Assembly (NCBI RefSeq): GCF_003416765.1
Contig: NZ_QSNG01000001.1
Span: forward strand, 956,742-1,020,741
Direction: 5' to 3'
Source of the DNA: Paratractidigestivibacter faecalis
GTDB lineage: Bacteria; Actinomycetota; Coriobacteriia; Coriobacteriales; Atopobiaceae
DNA length: 64,000 nt
The notes under the pieces were generated by a model. The model saw only the letters and a list, made by a program, of their open reading frames with translations. It made no database searches and had not been told where the DNA came from. A program made the position numbers and the translations under genes. Shown here one piece after another: positions 16,219 to 24,360 of the stretch (its first letter is position 1; each line of letters begins with the position of its first letter).

Positions 16219-17202
16219 CTAGGCACCAATCGCAGGAGGCTCGGGAACGGTGGAGACGCCCGTGCGATCGGCGATGCAGATCTTGTAGAAGTCGGCCCAC
16301 TTGCCGTCCTTCTCGAACTTCTCGAGGAAGGCGTTGACGAAGTCCACGCCGTCGGAGCCGAGCTTGAGGCCGATGCCGTACTTGTCCTCGGGGCCGAAGG
16401 CGTCGCCGGCGATGCGGTACTTGCCGGGGTTCTTGACGACGTTGCCCATGTGGAGGGTCATGTCGACCACGTAGGCGTCGACGCGGCCCTGCTCCAGGGC
16501 GGCGCGGCACTCGTCGTCCTTGGAGAACTCCTGGAGCTCGGCCTCGGGGGCGAACTCCTCGACGACCTGCGGGCCCGTGGAGCCGGACTGGACGGCGACC
16601 TTCTTGCCCTTGAGGTCGTCGAGGCCGTTGATGTCCTGGTTGTCGGCGGCAACGAGGATGCCCTGCTGGGTGGTGAAGTACGGACCGGCGAAGGAGATGA
16701 CCTCCTTGCGCTTCTCGTTGATGGAGTAGGTGGCAAAGACGGCGTCCACGTTGTCGTTCTGAAGGACCGACTCGCGGGTGTCGGAGGTCATCTGGGTGTA
16801 GTCGTACTTGGTCTCGTCGCCCAGGATGTAGCGGACGAGGCTCAGGTAGATGGCGGCGTCAAAGCCGTAGACCTTGCCCGTGGTCTCGTCAAGCTGGGAG
16901 AAGAGCACGGAGGTGCGGGTGGCACCCAGGCGGAAGGTGCCAGCCTCCTTGATGGCCTTGGCCCAGGCGTTGGCCTCGATGGTCGCGTCATCGGCGGGCT
17001 CGACGGTGGCGACAAGCTTGTCGAAGGCGTCCTTGTCGATGTCGGTGTTGGAGGTCTGGGCGGCGTCGGAGCCGCCGTTGGAGGCGGGCTCGGAGGGGCC
17101 GTCGGAGCAGCCGGCCAGGGTGGCCAACGCGGCGGCGCCAAACATGCCGGCGCCGAGGCCCAGGGCCTGGCGGCGGTCAAGCATGAGGTTCTTCTTGTTC
17201 AT
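16219..17202 (-). CDS. Amino-acid ABC transporter substrate-binding lipoprotein
   Basis: This 327-residue protein has a lipoprotein signal peptide, with DRRQALGLGAGMFG then a lipobox LAGC near residue 31. A disordered Ser/Asn/Gly linker follows, and then a type II periplasmic-binding fold of the polar amino-acid family: YGFDAAIYLSLVRYILGD, FAGPYFTTQQGILVAADN, LKGKKVAVQSGSTG. The RR pair before the hydrophobic core also allows Tat export. It feeds the permeases and ATPase downstream. Glutamine or glutamate is a likely ligand but not determinable here. Confidence 0.93.
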   Translation of the reverse strand: MNKKNLMLDRRQALGLGAGMFGAAALATLAGCSDGPSEPASNGGSDAAQTSNTDIDKDAFDKLVATVEPADDATIEANAWAKAIKEAGTFRLGATRTSVLFSQLDETTGKVYGFDAAIYLSLVRYILGDETKYDYTQMTSDTRESVLQNDNVDAVFATYSINEKRKEVISFAGPYFTTQQGILVAADNQDINGLDDLKGKKVAVQSGSTGPQVVEEFAPEAELQEFSKDDECRAALEQGRVDAYVVDMTLHMGNVVKNPGKYRIAGDAFGPEDKYGIGLKLGSDGVDFVNAFLEKFEKDGKWADFYKICIADRTGVSTVPEPPAIGA

Positions 17203-17342
17203 GAGTGTTCCTCCCTGATCTTGTCCCCTGATACAGAGCTGGTCGGGACGTTAGACGTTACTTTACCCAACCGCAGTGGTGTCTAATTCCTACCTGGCGG
17301 CTACGTAATAGAGCGTTCACGGTGCGCACACCGGGAATGGGA

Positions 17343-17381
17343 CAAAAAAGGCCCCCGCGCCGAGAAGGACGTGGGGACCTT
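17343..17381 (-). terminator. Intrinsic terminator of ackA
   Basis: On the minus strand AGGTCCCCACG pairs with CGCGGGGGCC, followed by TTTTTTG, 25 bp beyond the ackA stop. Confidence 0.8.
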
Positions 17382-17404
17382 GAGGCGCTTCGTTGAAGAG
17401 GAGC

Positions 17405-18577
17405 CTACTTGCCGAGGAGCTCCTTGACGTCAAGGGCGATCATGTACTCCTCGTTGGTCGGGATGACCCAGACGTGAATCTTGGAGTCGGGCGTGGAGAT
17501 CTCGCGCGGGTCGTCGGAGCGGACGGCGTTCTTGTCATCGTCAATCTGGACGCCCATCCAGGCGAGGCGGTTCACAACCTCTTTGCGCATGCGAGCGGAG
17601 TTCTCGCCCACGCCGGCGGTGAAGACCATGGTGTCGACGCCGTTCATGGCCTGGACCATGGTGGCGAACTGGGAGGCCACGCGGTAGCTCCACATGTCAA
17701 TGGCCATCTGGCAGCGCTCGTTGCCCTCGTTGGCGCCGGCCTCGATGTCACGGCAGTCGCTGGAGACGCCGGAGATGGCGGCCAGGCCGGACTGCTTGTT
17801 CATCATGGTGTCGATCTCGTCGATGGAGTAGTGGCCCTCGCGAGAGAGGTAGAAGACGGTGGCCGGGTCGACGGTACCGCAGCGGGTGCCCATGATCAGG
17901 CCGTCGAGCGGGGTGAGGCCCATCGTGGTGTCCATGCACTTGCCGTCCTCGATGGCGCACAGGGAGGCGCCGGAGCCGAGGTGGCAGCTCACGACCTTGT
18001 GGGCGGTGTGGCCGGAGGCCTCATCGACGGAGCGCCAGATGAAGCGGTGGCTCGTGCCGTGGGCGCCGTACTTGCGGATGTGCAGGCTGTCGACGACCTC
18101 CTTGGGCAGGGCGTAGTTGTGGGCCTCGGCCGGCATGTTGTAGTGGAACGCGGTGTCCGGGACGATGACGTTGCCCAGCTCGGGGAACATGTCGCGGCAG
18201 ATCTCGATGACGTCGGCCTCGGCGTAGTTGTGGAGGGGAGCCAGAGGCGCGACCTCGCGGACCCAGCCCAGGGTCTCGTCGGTGACGACGGCGGACTCGG
18301 GGAAGTACCAGCCGCCCTGGACCACGCGGTGGCCGATGCCGTCGATGGGGGCGTCCACGGCCTTCAGGATCTCAAAGACGTGCTTGATGGCGGTCTTGTG
18401 GTCGGGAAGGGCGACCTCGAGCTTCTGCTTGCCGGAGCCGTTCTCCTCGTGGCCGATGAAGGAGCCGTCGATGCCGATGCGCTCGCAGTTGCCCTTGGCG
18501 TAGACCTCGCGGGTGTCCACGTTGAGCAGCTGGTACTTAAGGGACGAGCTGCCGGCATTGATGACTAGGACGTTCAT
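17405..18577 (-). CDS. ackA: Acetate kinase
   Basis: This 390-residue protein starts MNVLVINAGSSSLKYQ, the ASKHA phosphate-1 motif of acetate kinase. It also has HRVVQGG near residue 90, the catalytic-type FHYNMP segment near residue 178, RYGAHGTSH-like RKYGAHGTSHR near residue 203 and VFTAGVGENS near residue 325. It makes ATP from acetyl phosphate in fermentation. The pta gene that usually accompanies it is not in the window. GAGAGGAG precedes the ATG, and an 18-bp perfect palindrome lies just upstream. Confidence 0.97.
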   Translation of the reverse strand: MNVLVINAGSSSLKYQLLNVDTREVYAKGNCERIGIDGSFIGHEENGSGKQKLEVALPDHKTAIKHVFEILKAVDAPIDGIGHRVVQGGWYFPESAVVTDETLGWVREVAPLAPLHNYAEADVIEICRDMFPELGNVIVPDTAFHYNMPAEAHNYALPKEVVDSLHIRKYGAHGTSHRFIWRSVDEASGHTAHKVVSCHLGSGASLCAIEDGKCMDTTMGLTPLDGLIMGTRCGTVDPATVFYLSREGHYSIDEIDTMMNKQSGLAAISGVSSDCRDIEAGANEGNERCQMAIDMWSYRVASQFATMVQAMNGVDTMVFTAGVGENSARMRKEVVNRLAWMGVQIDDDKNAVRSDDPREISTPDSKIHVWVIPTNEEYMIALDVKELLGK

Positions 18578-18588
18578 TGCTCTCCTCT

Positions 18589-18624
18589 CGTGTGAGGAAT
18601 CGATTCCTCATGAACATACACACG
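18589..18624. promoter_or_regulatory. Palindrome upstream of ackA
   Basis: TGAGGAATCGATTCCTCA (18593-18610) is a perfect 18-bp palindrome 16 bp before the ackA ATG, flanked by CGTGTG and CACACG that can extend the stem. It could be a repressor operator or a 5' leader hairpin ending at the ribosome-binding site. Confidence 0.55.
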
Positions 18625-18717
18625 TAGACCTAGGATAGCCCCTCGCGGGGCTATCACAGGACTTTCACTTGGCGAGAATTGCCCGCGGCGCGTGCCAAGG
18701 GGAACGGGGCGCGTCGG

Positions 18718-19134
18718 CTACTCGGCGTCGGCGAAGACGACGTCCTCGAGGATGCGGGCGGCGTTCTCTATGCACTGGGGGCAGGAGCACAGCACCTGGC
18801 CCGTCTCGACGCCCTTGAGGTCGGCGCAGCGCGTGGCGCCCGAGACCTCCGCAAAGCGGCGGACGAGCTCGCGGGAGACCTTGTAGGTGGCCGCCTTGCT
18901 GGTGGGGGCCTCCAGGTCGGCGCAGCTGTTTGCCAGGCCGCAGATCACGCAGGCGCCGGAGAGCGCGCCGCAGGTGCCCTGCATGCCGCCCATGCCAAGG
19001 CCCAGGCCCTCGGTGGCGGCGAACATGGTCTTCTCGTCGGCGCCGACGAGGTCGGCGTAGGTGCAGGCGATGGCCTGCGCGCAGTTGAAGCCGCGGGCGT
19101 GGCGGGCGGCGCAGTCGGAGACGCGTGACTCCAT
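18718..19134 (-). CDS. C_GCAxxG_C_C family putative redox protein
   Basis: This 138-residue protein has the spaced-cysteine pattern of the C_GCAxxG_C_C family: FNCAQAIACTY near residue 17, GTCGALSGACVICG near residue 54, and a CSCPQC cluster near the end. Such proteins are cytosolic, common in anaerobes and presumed to bind metal or carry out thiol redox chemistry. Reaction unknown. Its ATG is 1 bp from the stop of hinT, so the two are co-transcribed. Length and cysteine spacing fit the family. Confidence 0.8.
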   Translation of the reverse strand: MESRVSDCAARHARGFNCAQAIACTYADLVGADEKTMFAATEGLGLGMGGMQGTCGALSGACVICGLANSCADLEAPTSKAATYKVSRELVRRFAEVSGATRCADLKGVETGQVLCSCPQCIENAARILEDVVFADAE

Positions 19135-19135
19135 G

Positions 19136-19486
19136 CTAGGCCTCCTTGGGAAGAAGGCCCTCGCCGAGCGGGGCGCCGCCGAGGACGTGCATGTGCAGGT
19201 GCATGACGGTCTGGCCGGCCGTGGCTCCTGTGTTCATGATGCAGCGGAAGCCGGAGTCCCTGATGCCCTCGGAGGCAGCCACGGCCTCAACGGCATTGGC
19301 CATGGACTTCAGGACCTCGGCCGGAACTCCGTCCACGATGTTTGCGTAGTGGGCCTTGGGGACCACCAAGACGTGGGTGGGTGCCTGCGGGTTGAGGTCG
19401 CGGAAGGCTACCACGTTGGCGTCCTCGTAGAGGAGGTCCGTGGGGATCTCCCCGTTGGCGATCTTGCAGAAGATGCAGTCAGACAT
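19136..19486 (-). CDS. hinT: HIT family purine nucleoside phosphoramidase (HinT-like)
   Basis: This 116-residue histidine-triad protein starts CIFCKIANGEIPTDLLYED, the Cys-x-x-Cys HinT opening, and ends with the triad VMHLHMHVLGG near residue 97. HinT hydrolyses AMP-linked phosphoramidates. The start has GGAGAGAACC upstream. It sits in a run xseA-xseB-hinT-C_GCAxxG on one strand. Confidence 0.93.
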   Translation of the reverse strand: MSDCIFCKIANGEIPTDLLYEDANVVAFRDLNPQAPTHVLVVPKAHYANIVDGVPAEVLKSMANAVEAVAASEGIRDSGFRCIMNTGATAGQTVMHLHMHVLGGAPLGEGLLPKEA

Positions 19487-19537
19487 GGGTTCTCTCCTTG
19501 CTATGCTCGCGGCCCGGCGGGCCGGCGTGCCTTGATT

Positions 19538-19804
19538 CTAGTCGTCCAGATAGGCCGTGGAGGGCGCGGAGGCGGTGTCGGTGGTGACGGCGGTCTCCCC
19601 CGCCTCGTCGAGGAGCACGCGGACTTTCTGCTCCGCGTTGGACAGGCGCTCCCTCAGGCTGCGCAGCAGCTCGACGCCGCGGCCGTAGCGCTCGAGGGAC
19701 TCCTCGAGCTCGAGGTCTCCCGCCTCGAGCGAGCGCACGATCTGCTCCAGCTCGATGGAGGCCTCCTTAAACGTCATGTCCTCGATGCTCTTCTGGTCTG
19801 CCAT
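19538..19804 (-). CDS. xseB: Exodeoxyribonuclease VII small subunit
   Basis: This 88-residue protein contains MTFKEASIELEQIVRSLEAGDLELEESLERYGRGVELL in overlapping pieces, the helical signature of XseB. A tail of about 20 residues lies past the conserved part. The start at 19804 (GAGGAGAACC upstream) is preferred to one 21 codons earlier, which would overlap xseA. It partners XseA to degrade single-stranded DNA into oligonucleotides. Confidence 0.95.
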   Translation of the reverse strand: MADQKSIEDMTFKEASIELEQIVRSLEAGDLELEESLERYGRGVELLRSLRERLSNAEQKVRVLLDEAGETAVTTDTASAPSTAYLDD

Positions 19805-19863
19805 GGTGGTTCTCCTCTCAGGGAAATCTGATGCTTGGACAAAAAAGGGATCATCCCCTTTTC

Positions 19864-21192
19864 TCACTCTACTGAGGTGACCTGCGCGCTGACGCGGCCC
19901 GAGCCCAGGCGGATGCCCACGGGCTGGCCGGGGCGGAGCTCCGAGGCCTCCTTGATGACGTGGCCGGCCTCGTCGGTGGCTATGGCGTAGCCACGCGAGA
20001 GGACCTTAAGCGGGCTCAGGGCGTCGAGGGTCCCGGCAAGCCGGCCCAGCTCCGCCTCGGCCGGGCGCAGCATGCGCGGGGCAAGCCCGCGCAGCCGCGA
20101 CGCCTGGCCCGAGAGCTCCTCGGCCTTGCGGGAGAGGCTCCTGGGGATGGCGTCGTGGAGGCGCTCCTCGGTCTGGGCGAGGTCGGCCGCGCGGGACTCC
20201 AGCGGGGCCATGGGGTCCTGCAGGCACCTGCGGGCGCCCAGCCCCTCTACCTGCACCTCCAGGCGAGAAAGGCGCGCGCCCATGGCGTTTGCCGAGAGAC
20301 GCGCGAGCGACTCCACGGACGCCTCGCGCGTCTCGAGGAGCGCCGCCATGGAGCGGCCGAGACGCACGTGTCTCTGGTTCATCTGGCGCTCCACCTCGTC
20401 GATGGCCGGAGCCACGGACTCGGCAGCCGCGGTGGGCGTGGAGCAGCGGCGGTCGGCCACCATGTCCGCGATGGTGACGTCGGGCTCGTGGCCGATGCCC
20501 GTCACCACGGGCACGGGGCAGTCGGCGATGGCACGCGCGACCTGCTCGTCGTTGAAGCACATGAGGTCCTCCAGGGACCCTCCACCACGAACGAGAAGGA
20601 TGGCGTCGGGGCGCGACGCCGCGGCGACACCGAGGGCGCGGACGATGGAGGCGGGTGCCTGCTGGCCCTGGACGCTCGCGCCCGCCACGTCGATGAGCAC
20701 GAGCGGGTTCCTGCGGGCCAGTGTGCGCTTGACGTCCTCGATGACGGATCCGGAGAGCGACGTCACCACGCAGACGCGCGAGCAGAAAGCCGGGATTGGC
20801 CGCTTGCGGCGGTCGTCCATCAGGCCCTCGACCTGGAGCCTGCGAGCGAGCTCGGCGATGCGCTGGCGCAGCAGGCCCTCGCCCGAGGCCTCCACGCGGC
20901 TGGCGACGAAGGACATGCGGCCGGAGCCCTTGTAGATGTCGAACTTGCCCGTGAGCTGGACCTCGAGACCGTCCCTGAGCTCAAAGGAGAGCTTCTGGTG
21001 GGTGCCGCGCCAGACGATGACGGACATCGAGGCGCCGCCGTCCTTGACCTCGAAGTAGCAGTGGCCGCTTCGGGCGTTGGGCCCACGGAAGCCCGAGACC
21101 TCGCCCACGACGGTCATGGACGGCCAGCGGGAGACCTGGCCCTTCGCAAGCTCGACCGCGTCCGAGACGGAGAGCGTGACGTCCTCGGCCAT
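19864..21192 (-). CDS. xseA: Exodeoxyribonuclease VII large subunit
   Basis: This 442-residue protein has an N-terminal OB-fold (VSRWPSMTVVGEVSGFRGPNARSGHCYFEVKD near residues 18-50, in pieces). The XseA catalytic region follows: VVTSLSGSVIEDV near residue 130, DAILLVRGGGSLEDLMCFN near residue 190, and VVTGIGHEPDVTIADMVAD near residue 225. A long coiled-coil-like helical stretch follows. The C-terminal SPLKVLSRGYAIA motif is typical. GGGAGGAGCG precedes the ATG. It is co-transcribed with xseB, and its start is next to the stop of the protease gene. Confidence 0.96.
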   Translation of the reverse strand: MAEDVTLSVSDAVELAKGQVSRWPSMTVVGEVSGFRGPNARSGHCYFEVKDGGASMSVIVWRGTHQKLSFELRDGLEVQLTGKFDIYKGSGRMSFVASRVEASGEGLLRQRIAELARRLQVEGLMDDRRKRPIPAFCSRVCVVTSLSGSVIEDVKRTLARRNPLVLIDVAGASVQGQQAPASIVRALGVAAASRPDAILLVRGGGSLEDLMCFNDEQVARAIADCPVPVVTGIGHEPDVTIADMVADRRCSTPTAAAESVAPAIDEVERQMNQRHVRLGRSMAALLETREASVESLARLSANAMGARLSRLEVQVEGLGARRCLQDPMAPLESRAADLAQTEERLHDAIPRSLSRKAEELSGQASRLRGLAPRMLRPAEAELGRLAGTLDALSPLKVLSRGYAIATDEAGHVIKEASELRPGQPVGIRLGSGRVSAQVTSVE

Positions 21193-21193
21193 G

Positions 21194-21895
21194 CTAGCGC
21201 TCCTCCCTGTTTGCATAGCGCTGCAGCAGGTACACGAGCTGGATCACCGAGACGAGCGCAGAGGCCACGTAGGTGAGCGCAGCCGCCACGAGCACCTGGC
21301 GGGCACCCCTCTGGTCTAGGCCGGTGCCGCGGTCCCTCAGGAAGGCGACGGCGCGGCGGGAGGCGTCGATCTCCACGGGAAGCGTCACCAGCGAGAAGAG
21401 CACGGTGGCCGCGTAGAGCGCGATGGCGACCTTCACCAGGCCGAAGGCGTTAAGGAAGACGCCGGCCAGAAGGACGACGGTCCAGAGGCTCTCCGCGGCG
21501 CTGACCACGGGCACCAGCGCCGTGCGAAGGCGGTACATGGCAAAGCCCCTCTGGCGCTGGACGGCATGTCCCGCCTCGTGGCACGCCACGGCGACGGAGG
21601 CCACCGAGGAACCGCCGAAGTTGGCGTCGGAGAGGTGGAGCTTCTCGTCACGCGGGTCAAAGTAATCGGTGAGCTCGCCGCCGACGCGGGTGATGCCCAC
21701 GTTGGAGGCGCCGCCCTCGTCGAGCATGCGGCGCGCGACCTCGGCGCCGGTGCCAGGGATGGAGGCGCTGACGTTTGACCACTTGCGGTACGTGGACTTG
21801 ATGAAGGCCTGCGCGAGGCCTCCCAGGACGATGGAGGCGAGAACCACGGCATAGTAGCCGAGGTCAGCGCCGTAGTAGTAGCCGTAGTAGGGCAT
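21194..21895 (-). CDS. Zinc-dependent membrane protease, YugP-like
   Basis: This 233-residue protein of the putative neutral zinc metallopeptidase (YugP) family has an N-terminal helix, the motif VACHEAGHAVQ (HExxH) near residue 98 and two or three C-terminal helices. Its Tyr/Gly-rich start MPYYGYYYG is usual for the family. The start at 21895 is the second Met, chosen because the preceding nine codons are not typical. It is a membrane-embedded protease with unknown substrate, first in the run leading into xseA-xseB-hinT. Confidence 0.9.
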   Translation of the reverse strand: MPYYGYYYGADLGYYAVVLASIVLGGLAQAFIKSTYRKWSNVSASIPGTGAEVARRMLDEGGASNVGITRVGGELTDYFDPRDEKLHLSDANFGGSSVASVAVACHEAGHAVQRQRGFAMYRLRTALVPVVSAAESLWTVVLLAGVFLNAFGLVKVAIALYAATVLFSLVTLPVEIDASRRAVAFLRDRGTGLDQRGARQVLVAAALTYVASALVSVIQLVYLLQRYANREER

Positions 21896-21954
21896 GCGAT
21901 GCTCCAATCGAAGTGACAGCACGTTCTCTTATACCCCAAGGGCCGGACGCAAAC

Positions 21955-21992
21955 GAGGGGCGGCAGGGACCTCTCCCCACCGCCCCTCGCGG
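21955..21992 (-). terminator. Terminator of rnd
   Basis: On the minus strand GCGAGGGGCGG pairs with CCGCCCCTCG and is followed by TTTGCG, about 40 bp past the rnd stop. Confidence 0.7.
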
Positions 21993-22027
21993 ATGGTGCC
22001 GGGCGCGTCGCAAGCCGCCCAGGTGGC

Positions 22028-23194
22028 CTAGAGCATCTCTATGCGGCCGTCCTTGACCGTGAGGCCGACCTCGCCGTCGAGCAAGCGCGCCAGCGTGGAG
22101 CCGGCAAGCTCCCAGCGCCAGGAGGTCGAGAGGCGCGACTTTCCGCGGTTGGTCACGAAGTCCTGCAGGTCGTCCCTGGTGGCGATGAGCTGGGTGGCCA
22201 CGCCGGTCTTCTCGGAGATCACGCGCAGCATGGCGTACATGAGGTCGATGACGCTCTCCGTCTCTGCGGAGGGGCGCACGTGGCGCTGGACCTGGGGGCA
22301 CTCGCCCGCGGGGCAGGCCACGCCGCGCGAGACGGCGGCCACGAGCTCCTCGGCGTCGCGCGGCGAGAGCTGCTCGGTGCCGCGGATGCGGCGCAGGCGG
22401 TCGGTGCCGCGCGGGACGCGCTTGCAGACCTCGACGATGACCTCGTCGGAGAGCACCCACTTGCGGGGGACGTCGCGAGAGGCGGCGAGGCGCTCGCGCC
22501 AGGCGCAGGCCTCGCGGGCGATGGCCAGCTGGCGGCGGGTGAGGGAGCCGGAGCGCTTGAGGCGCAGGTAGGCCTCCTCGGGGGCGCGCGTCACGTGGGC
22601 GGGGTCGGTCAGGGCCTCCATCTCGGGCGCCACCCAGGCAAGGCGGTCGCGCTCGATGAGCTCGGAGACCATGCGCTCGTAGATGCCGGGGAGGTAGCGC
22701 ACGTCGTCCTCAGCATAGGTGAGCTGCTCGGGGTCGAGCGGGCGGCGCGACCAGTCCGTCAGGGACTCGGCCTTGGCAAGGTGCACGTCGCAGTAGGACT
22801 CCACCAGGGAGCCGTAGCTGATCTGCTGGCGCAGGCCGAGGAAGGCGGCCGCGAGCTGGGTGTCAAAGACCGAGCGGCAGGTGCAGCCCATGCCCGACTG
22901 GATGACCTCCAGGTCCTGGCTGCACGCGTGGAAGACCTTGGTGACCTCGGGGTCCTCGAAGATCCTCGCCAGAGGGGCGAGGTCGCCAATGAGGATGGGG
23001 TCGATGGCGGCGATCTTCTCGCCGGCCCTCACCTGGACGAGGCACAGCTTGGGGTAGTAGGTCTTCTCGCGGAGAAACTCGGTGTCGACGGCAATGACGC
23101 GCTCGCCGGCGGCCTCGCGGCAGAAATCTTCGAGCTCCCCTTGGGTTGCTATGTACACGTGGTCTCGATTCAGGACGCAGAGTTTGGGTACCAT
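22028..23194 (-). CDS. rnd: Ribonuclease D
   Basis: This 388-residue protein has the DEDD exonuclease motifs (VIAVDTEFLREKTYYPKLCLVQ near residue 34, KVFHACSQDLEV near residue 85, LTYAEDDVRYLP near residue 175). Two HRDC domains follow. It trims the 3' ends of tRNA and other structured RNAs. The ATG at 23194 has only a weak ribosome-binding site (CACCTG). Further upstream starts exist but add low-complexity Ala/Arg codons. It is divergent from the lipid kinase at 23279 and is monocistronic. Confidence 0.92.
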   Translation of the reverse strand: MVPKLCVLNRDHVYIATQGELEDFCREAAGERVIAVDTEFLREKTYYPKLCLVQVRAGEKIAAIDPILIGDLAPLARIFEDPEVTKVFHACSQDLEVIQSGMGCTCRSVFDTQLAAAFLGLRQQISYGSLVESYCDVHLAKAESLTDWSRRPLDPEQLTYAEDDVRYLPGIYERMVSELIERDRLAWVAPEMEALTDPAHVTRAPEEAYLRLKRSGSLTRRQLAIAREACAWRERLAASRDVPRKWVLSDEVIVEVCKRVPRGTDRLRRIRGTEQLSPRDAEELVAAVSRGVACPAGECPQVQRHVRPSAETESVIDLMYAMLRVISEKTGVATQLIATRDDLQDFVTNRGKSRLSTSWRWELAGSTLARLLDGEVGLTVKDGRIEML

Positions 23195-23278
23195 CAGGTG
23201 GTGCGCGGCCGCGGCGCGGCCCGCCAAGCGCATAATCATAGCCGCAACCACCTGCGACGGAAACCTGGGGAGGAAGCC

Positions 23279-24250
23279 GTGCGCACGCTCATCATTCATA
23301 ATCCAAAATCCGGCTTTGGCTCGGACGCCGTCTACCAGTTCCAGCGCTCCGTCGTGAGGCCGGGGGACGAGTGCGTCTTCCGGCTGCTGAAGGACGACTT
23401 CGACCCCAGGGAGGCCGTGCGCGACGCGACGGACTTCGACGTGGTGGTGGCCTCAGGTGGAGACGGCACGGTGAGCGGCGTCATGCACGCGCTTGCGGGC
23501 ACGGGGGTTCCGGTGTGCGCCTTTCCCTCCGGAACGGCCAACCTCTTCAACGCCAACCTGGGAAACACGCCCGAGCCGCAGTCGCTCGCGCGCGCCTGCC
23601 GCATGGGCCAGGTGGCCGACCTCGACCTGGGATCTCTCAACTGGGTTGACGTTGACGGCGCCTCCCACGAGTGCGGCTTTGCCCTCATGAGCGGCACGGG
23701 ATACGACGCCCAGCTCATGCAGGCGGCCCTTCCCAACAAGGCGCTCATGGGCGAGGCGGCCTACTACGCCGCGGCCCTTGCCAACCCGCGCCCGGACGTC
23801 GTGGGCTTCCGCATCACCGTGGACGGCCAGACCTACGAGCGCGAGGGCATCATGTGCCTGGTGGCAAACGCCGCCATGATCCAGGGGGACGTGCAGATCG
23901 TGCCGGACTGCCACATGGACGACGGCGCGCTCGACGTCATAGTGGTAGAGGTCGGCAGCGTGGCCCAGCTCGCGGGCCCGGTGCTCTTTGCGCTCCTGGA
24001 CCGCGAGGGCAACAAGATCGGGCGCCCGCACATCGAGAGCTTCCACGGCGCGGACATCGTGGTGGAGTGCTCGAAGCCCGTGCCCATCGAGGTGGACGGA
24101 GACTCGCAGCCCGCCCTGGTCACGCGCTACGAGGCCCACGCCCTGCCCGGGGTGGCCCGCGTGGTGGTGGACTCCATGAGCCCCTACGGCCAGCGCGCCG
24201 AGCAGGCCTCCCGCTTCGGCGGCACCGACGACGTGGCGTTTCCCAAGTAG
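23279..24250 (+). CDS. Diacylglycerol/lipid kinase family protein (copy 1)
   Basis: This 323-residue protein of the DAGK catalytic family (DgkB/YegS-like) starts RTLIIHNPKSGFGSD and has the nucleotide-binding motif VVASGGDGTVSGVMHAL near residue 58, GTANLFNANLG near residue 87 and the C-terminal EVDGDSQPAL element near residue 278. It phosphorylates diacylglycerol or a related lipid at the membrane. A GTG start with GGGGAGGAAG is chosen because the longer upstream frame runs antisense through rnd. A paralogue is at 61724. Confidence 0.9.
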   Translation: MRTLIIHNPKSGFGSDAVYQFQRSVVRPGDECVFRLLKDDFDPREAVRDATDFDVVVASGGDGTVSGVMHALAGTGVPVCAFPSGTANLFNANLGNTPEPQSLARACRMGQVADLDLGSLNWVDVDGASHECGFALMSGTGYDAQLMQAALPNKALMGEAAYYAAALANPRPDVVGFRITVDGQTYEREGIMCLVANAAMIQGDVQIVPDCHMDDGALDVIVVEVGSVAQLAGPVLFALLDREGNKIGRPHIESFHGADIVVECSKPVPIEVDGDSQPALVTRYEAHALPGVARVVVDSMSPYGQRAEQASRFGGTDDVAFPK

Positions 24251-24268
24251 GACCTGACCGCGGGACGC

Positions 24269-24337
24269 CGCGGTTTGCATGTGAATGTGGTCGCCGGGAG
24301 ACATCCCGTCGACCACTTTTGCATGCAAACGGCGGCG
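24269..24337. terminator. Bidirectional hairpin between convergent genes
   Basis: Imperfect inverted repeat: CCGCGGTTTGCATG, then GTGGTCGNCGGGA, pair with TCCCGTCGACCAC and CATGCAAACGGCGG. It lies between the lipid kinase and oxidoreductase stops. Confidence 0.6.
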
Positions 24338-24360
24338 AGAGGGGCGCCTTGCCGTGGGCG

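Noticed and set aside
22280-23278. N-terminal extension of the lipid kinase to 656 codons
   Set aside because: The extra part is antisense to RNase D and low-complexity; the GTG at 23279 has a strong ribosome-binding site.
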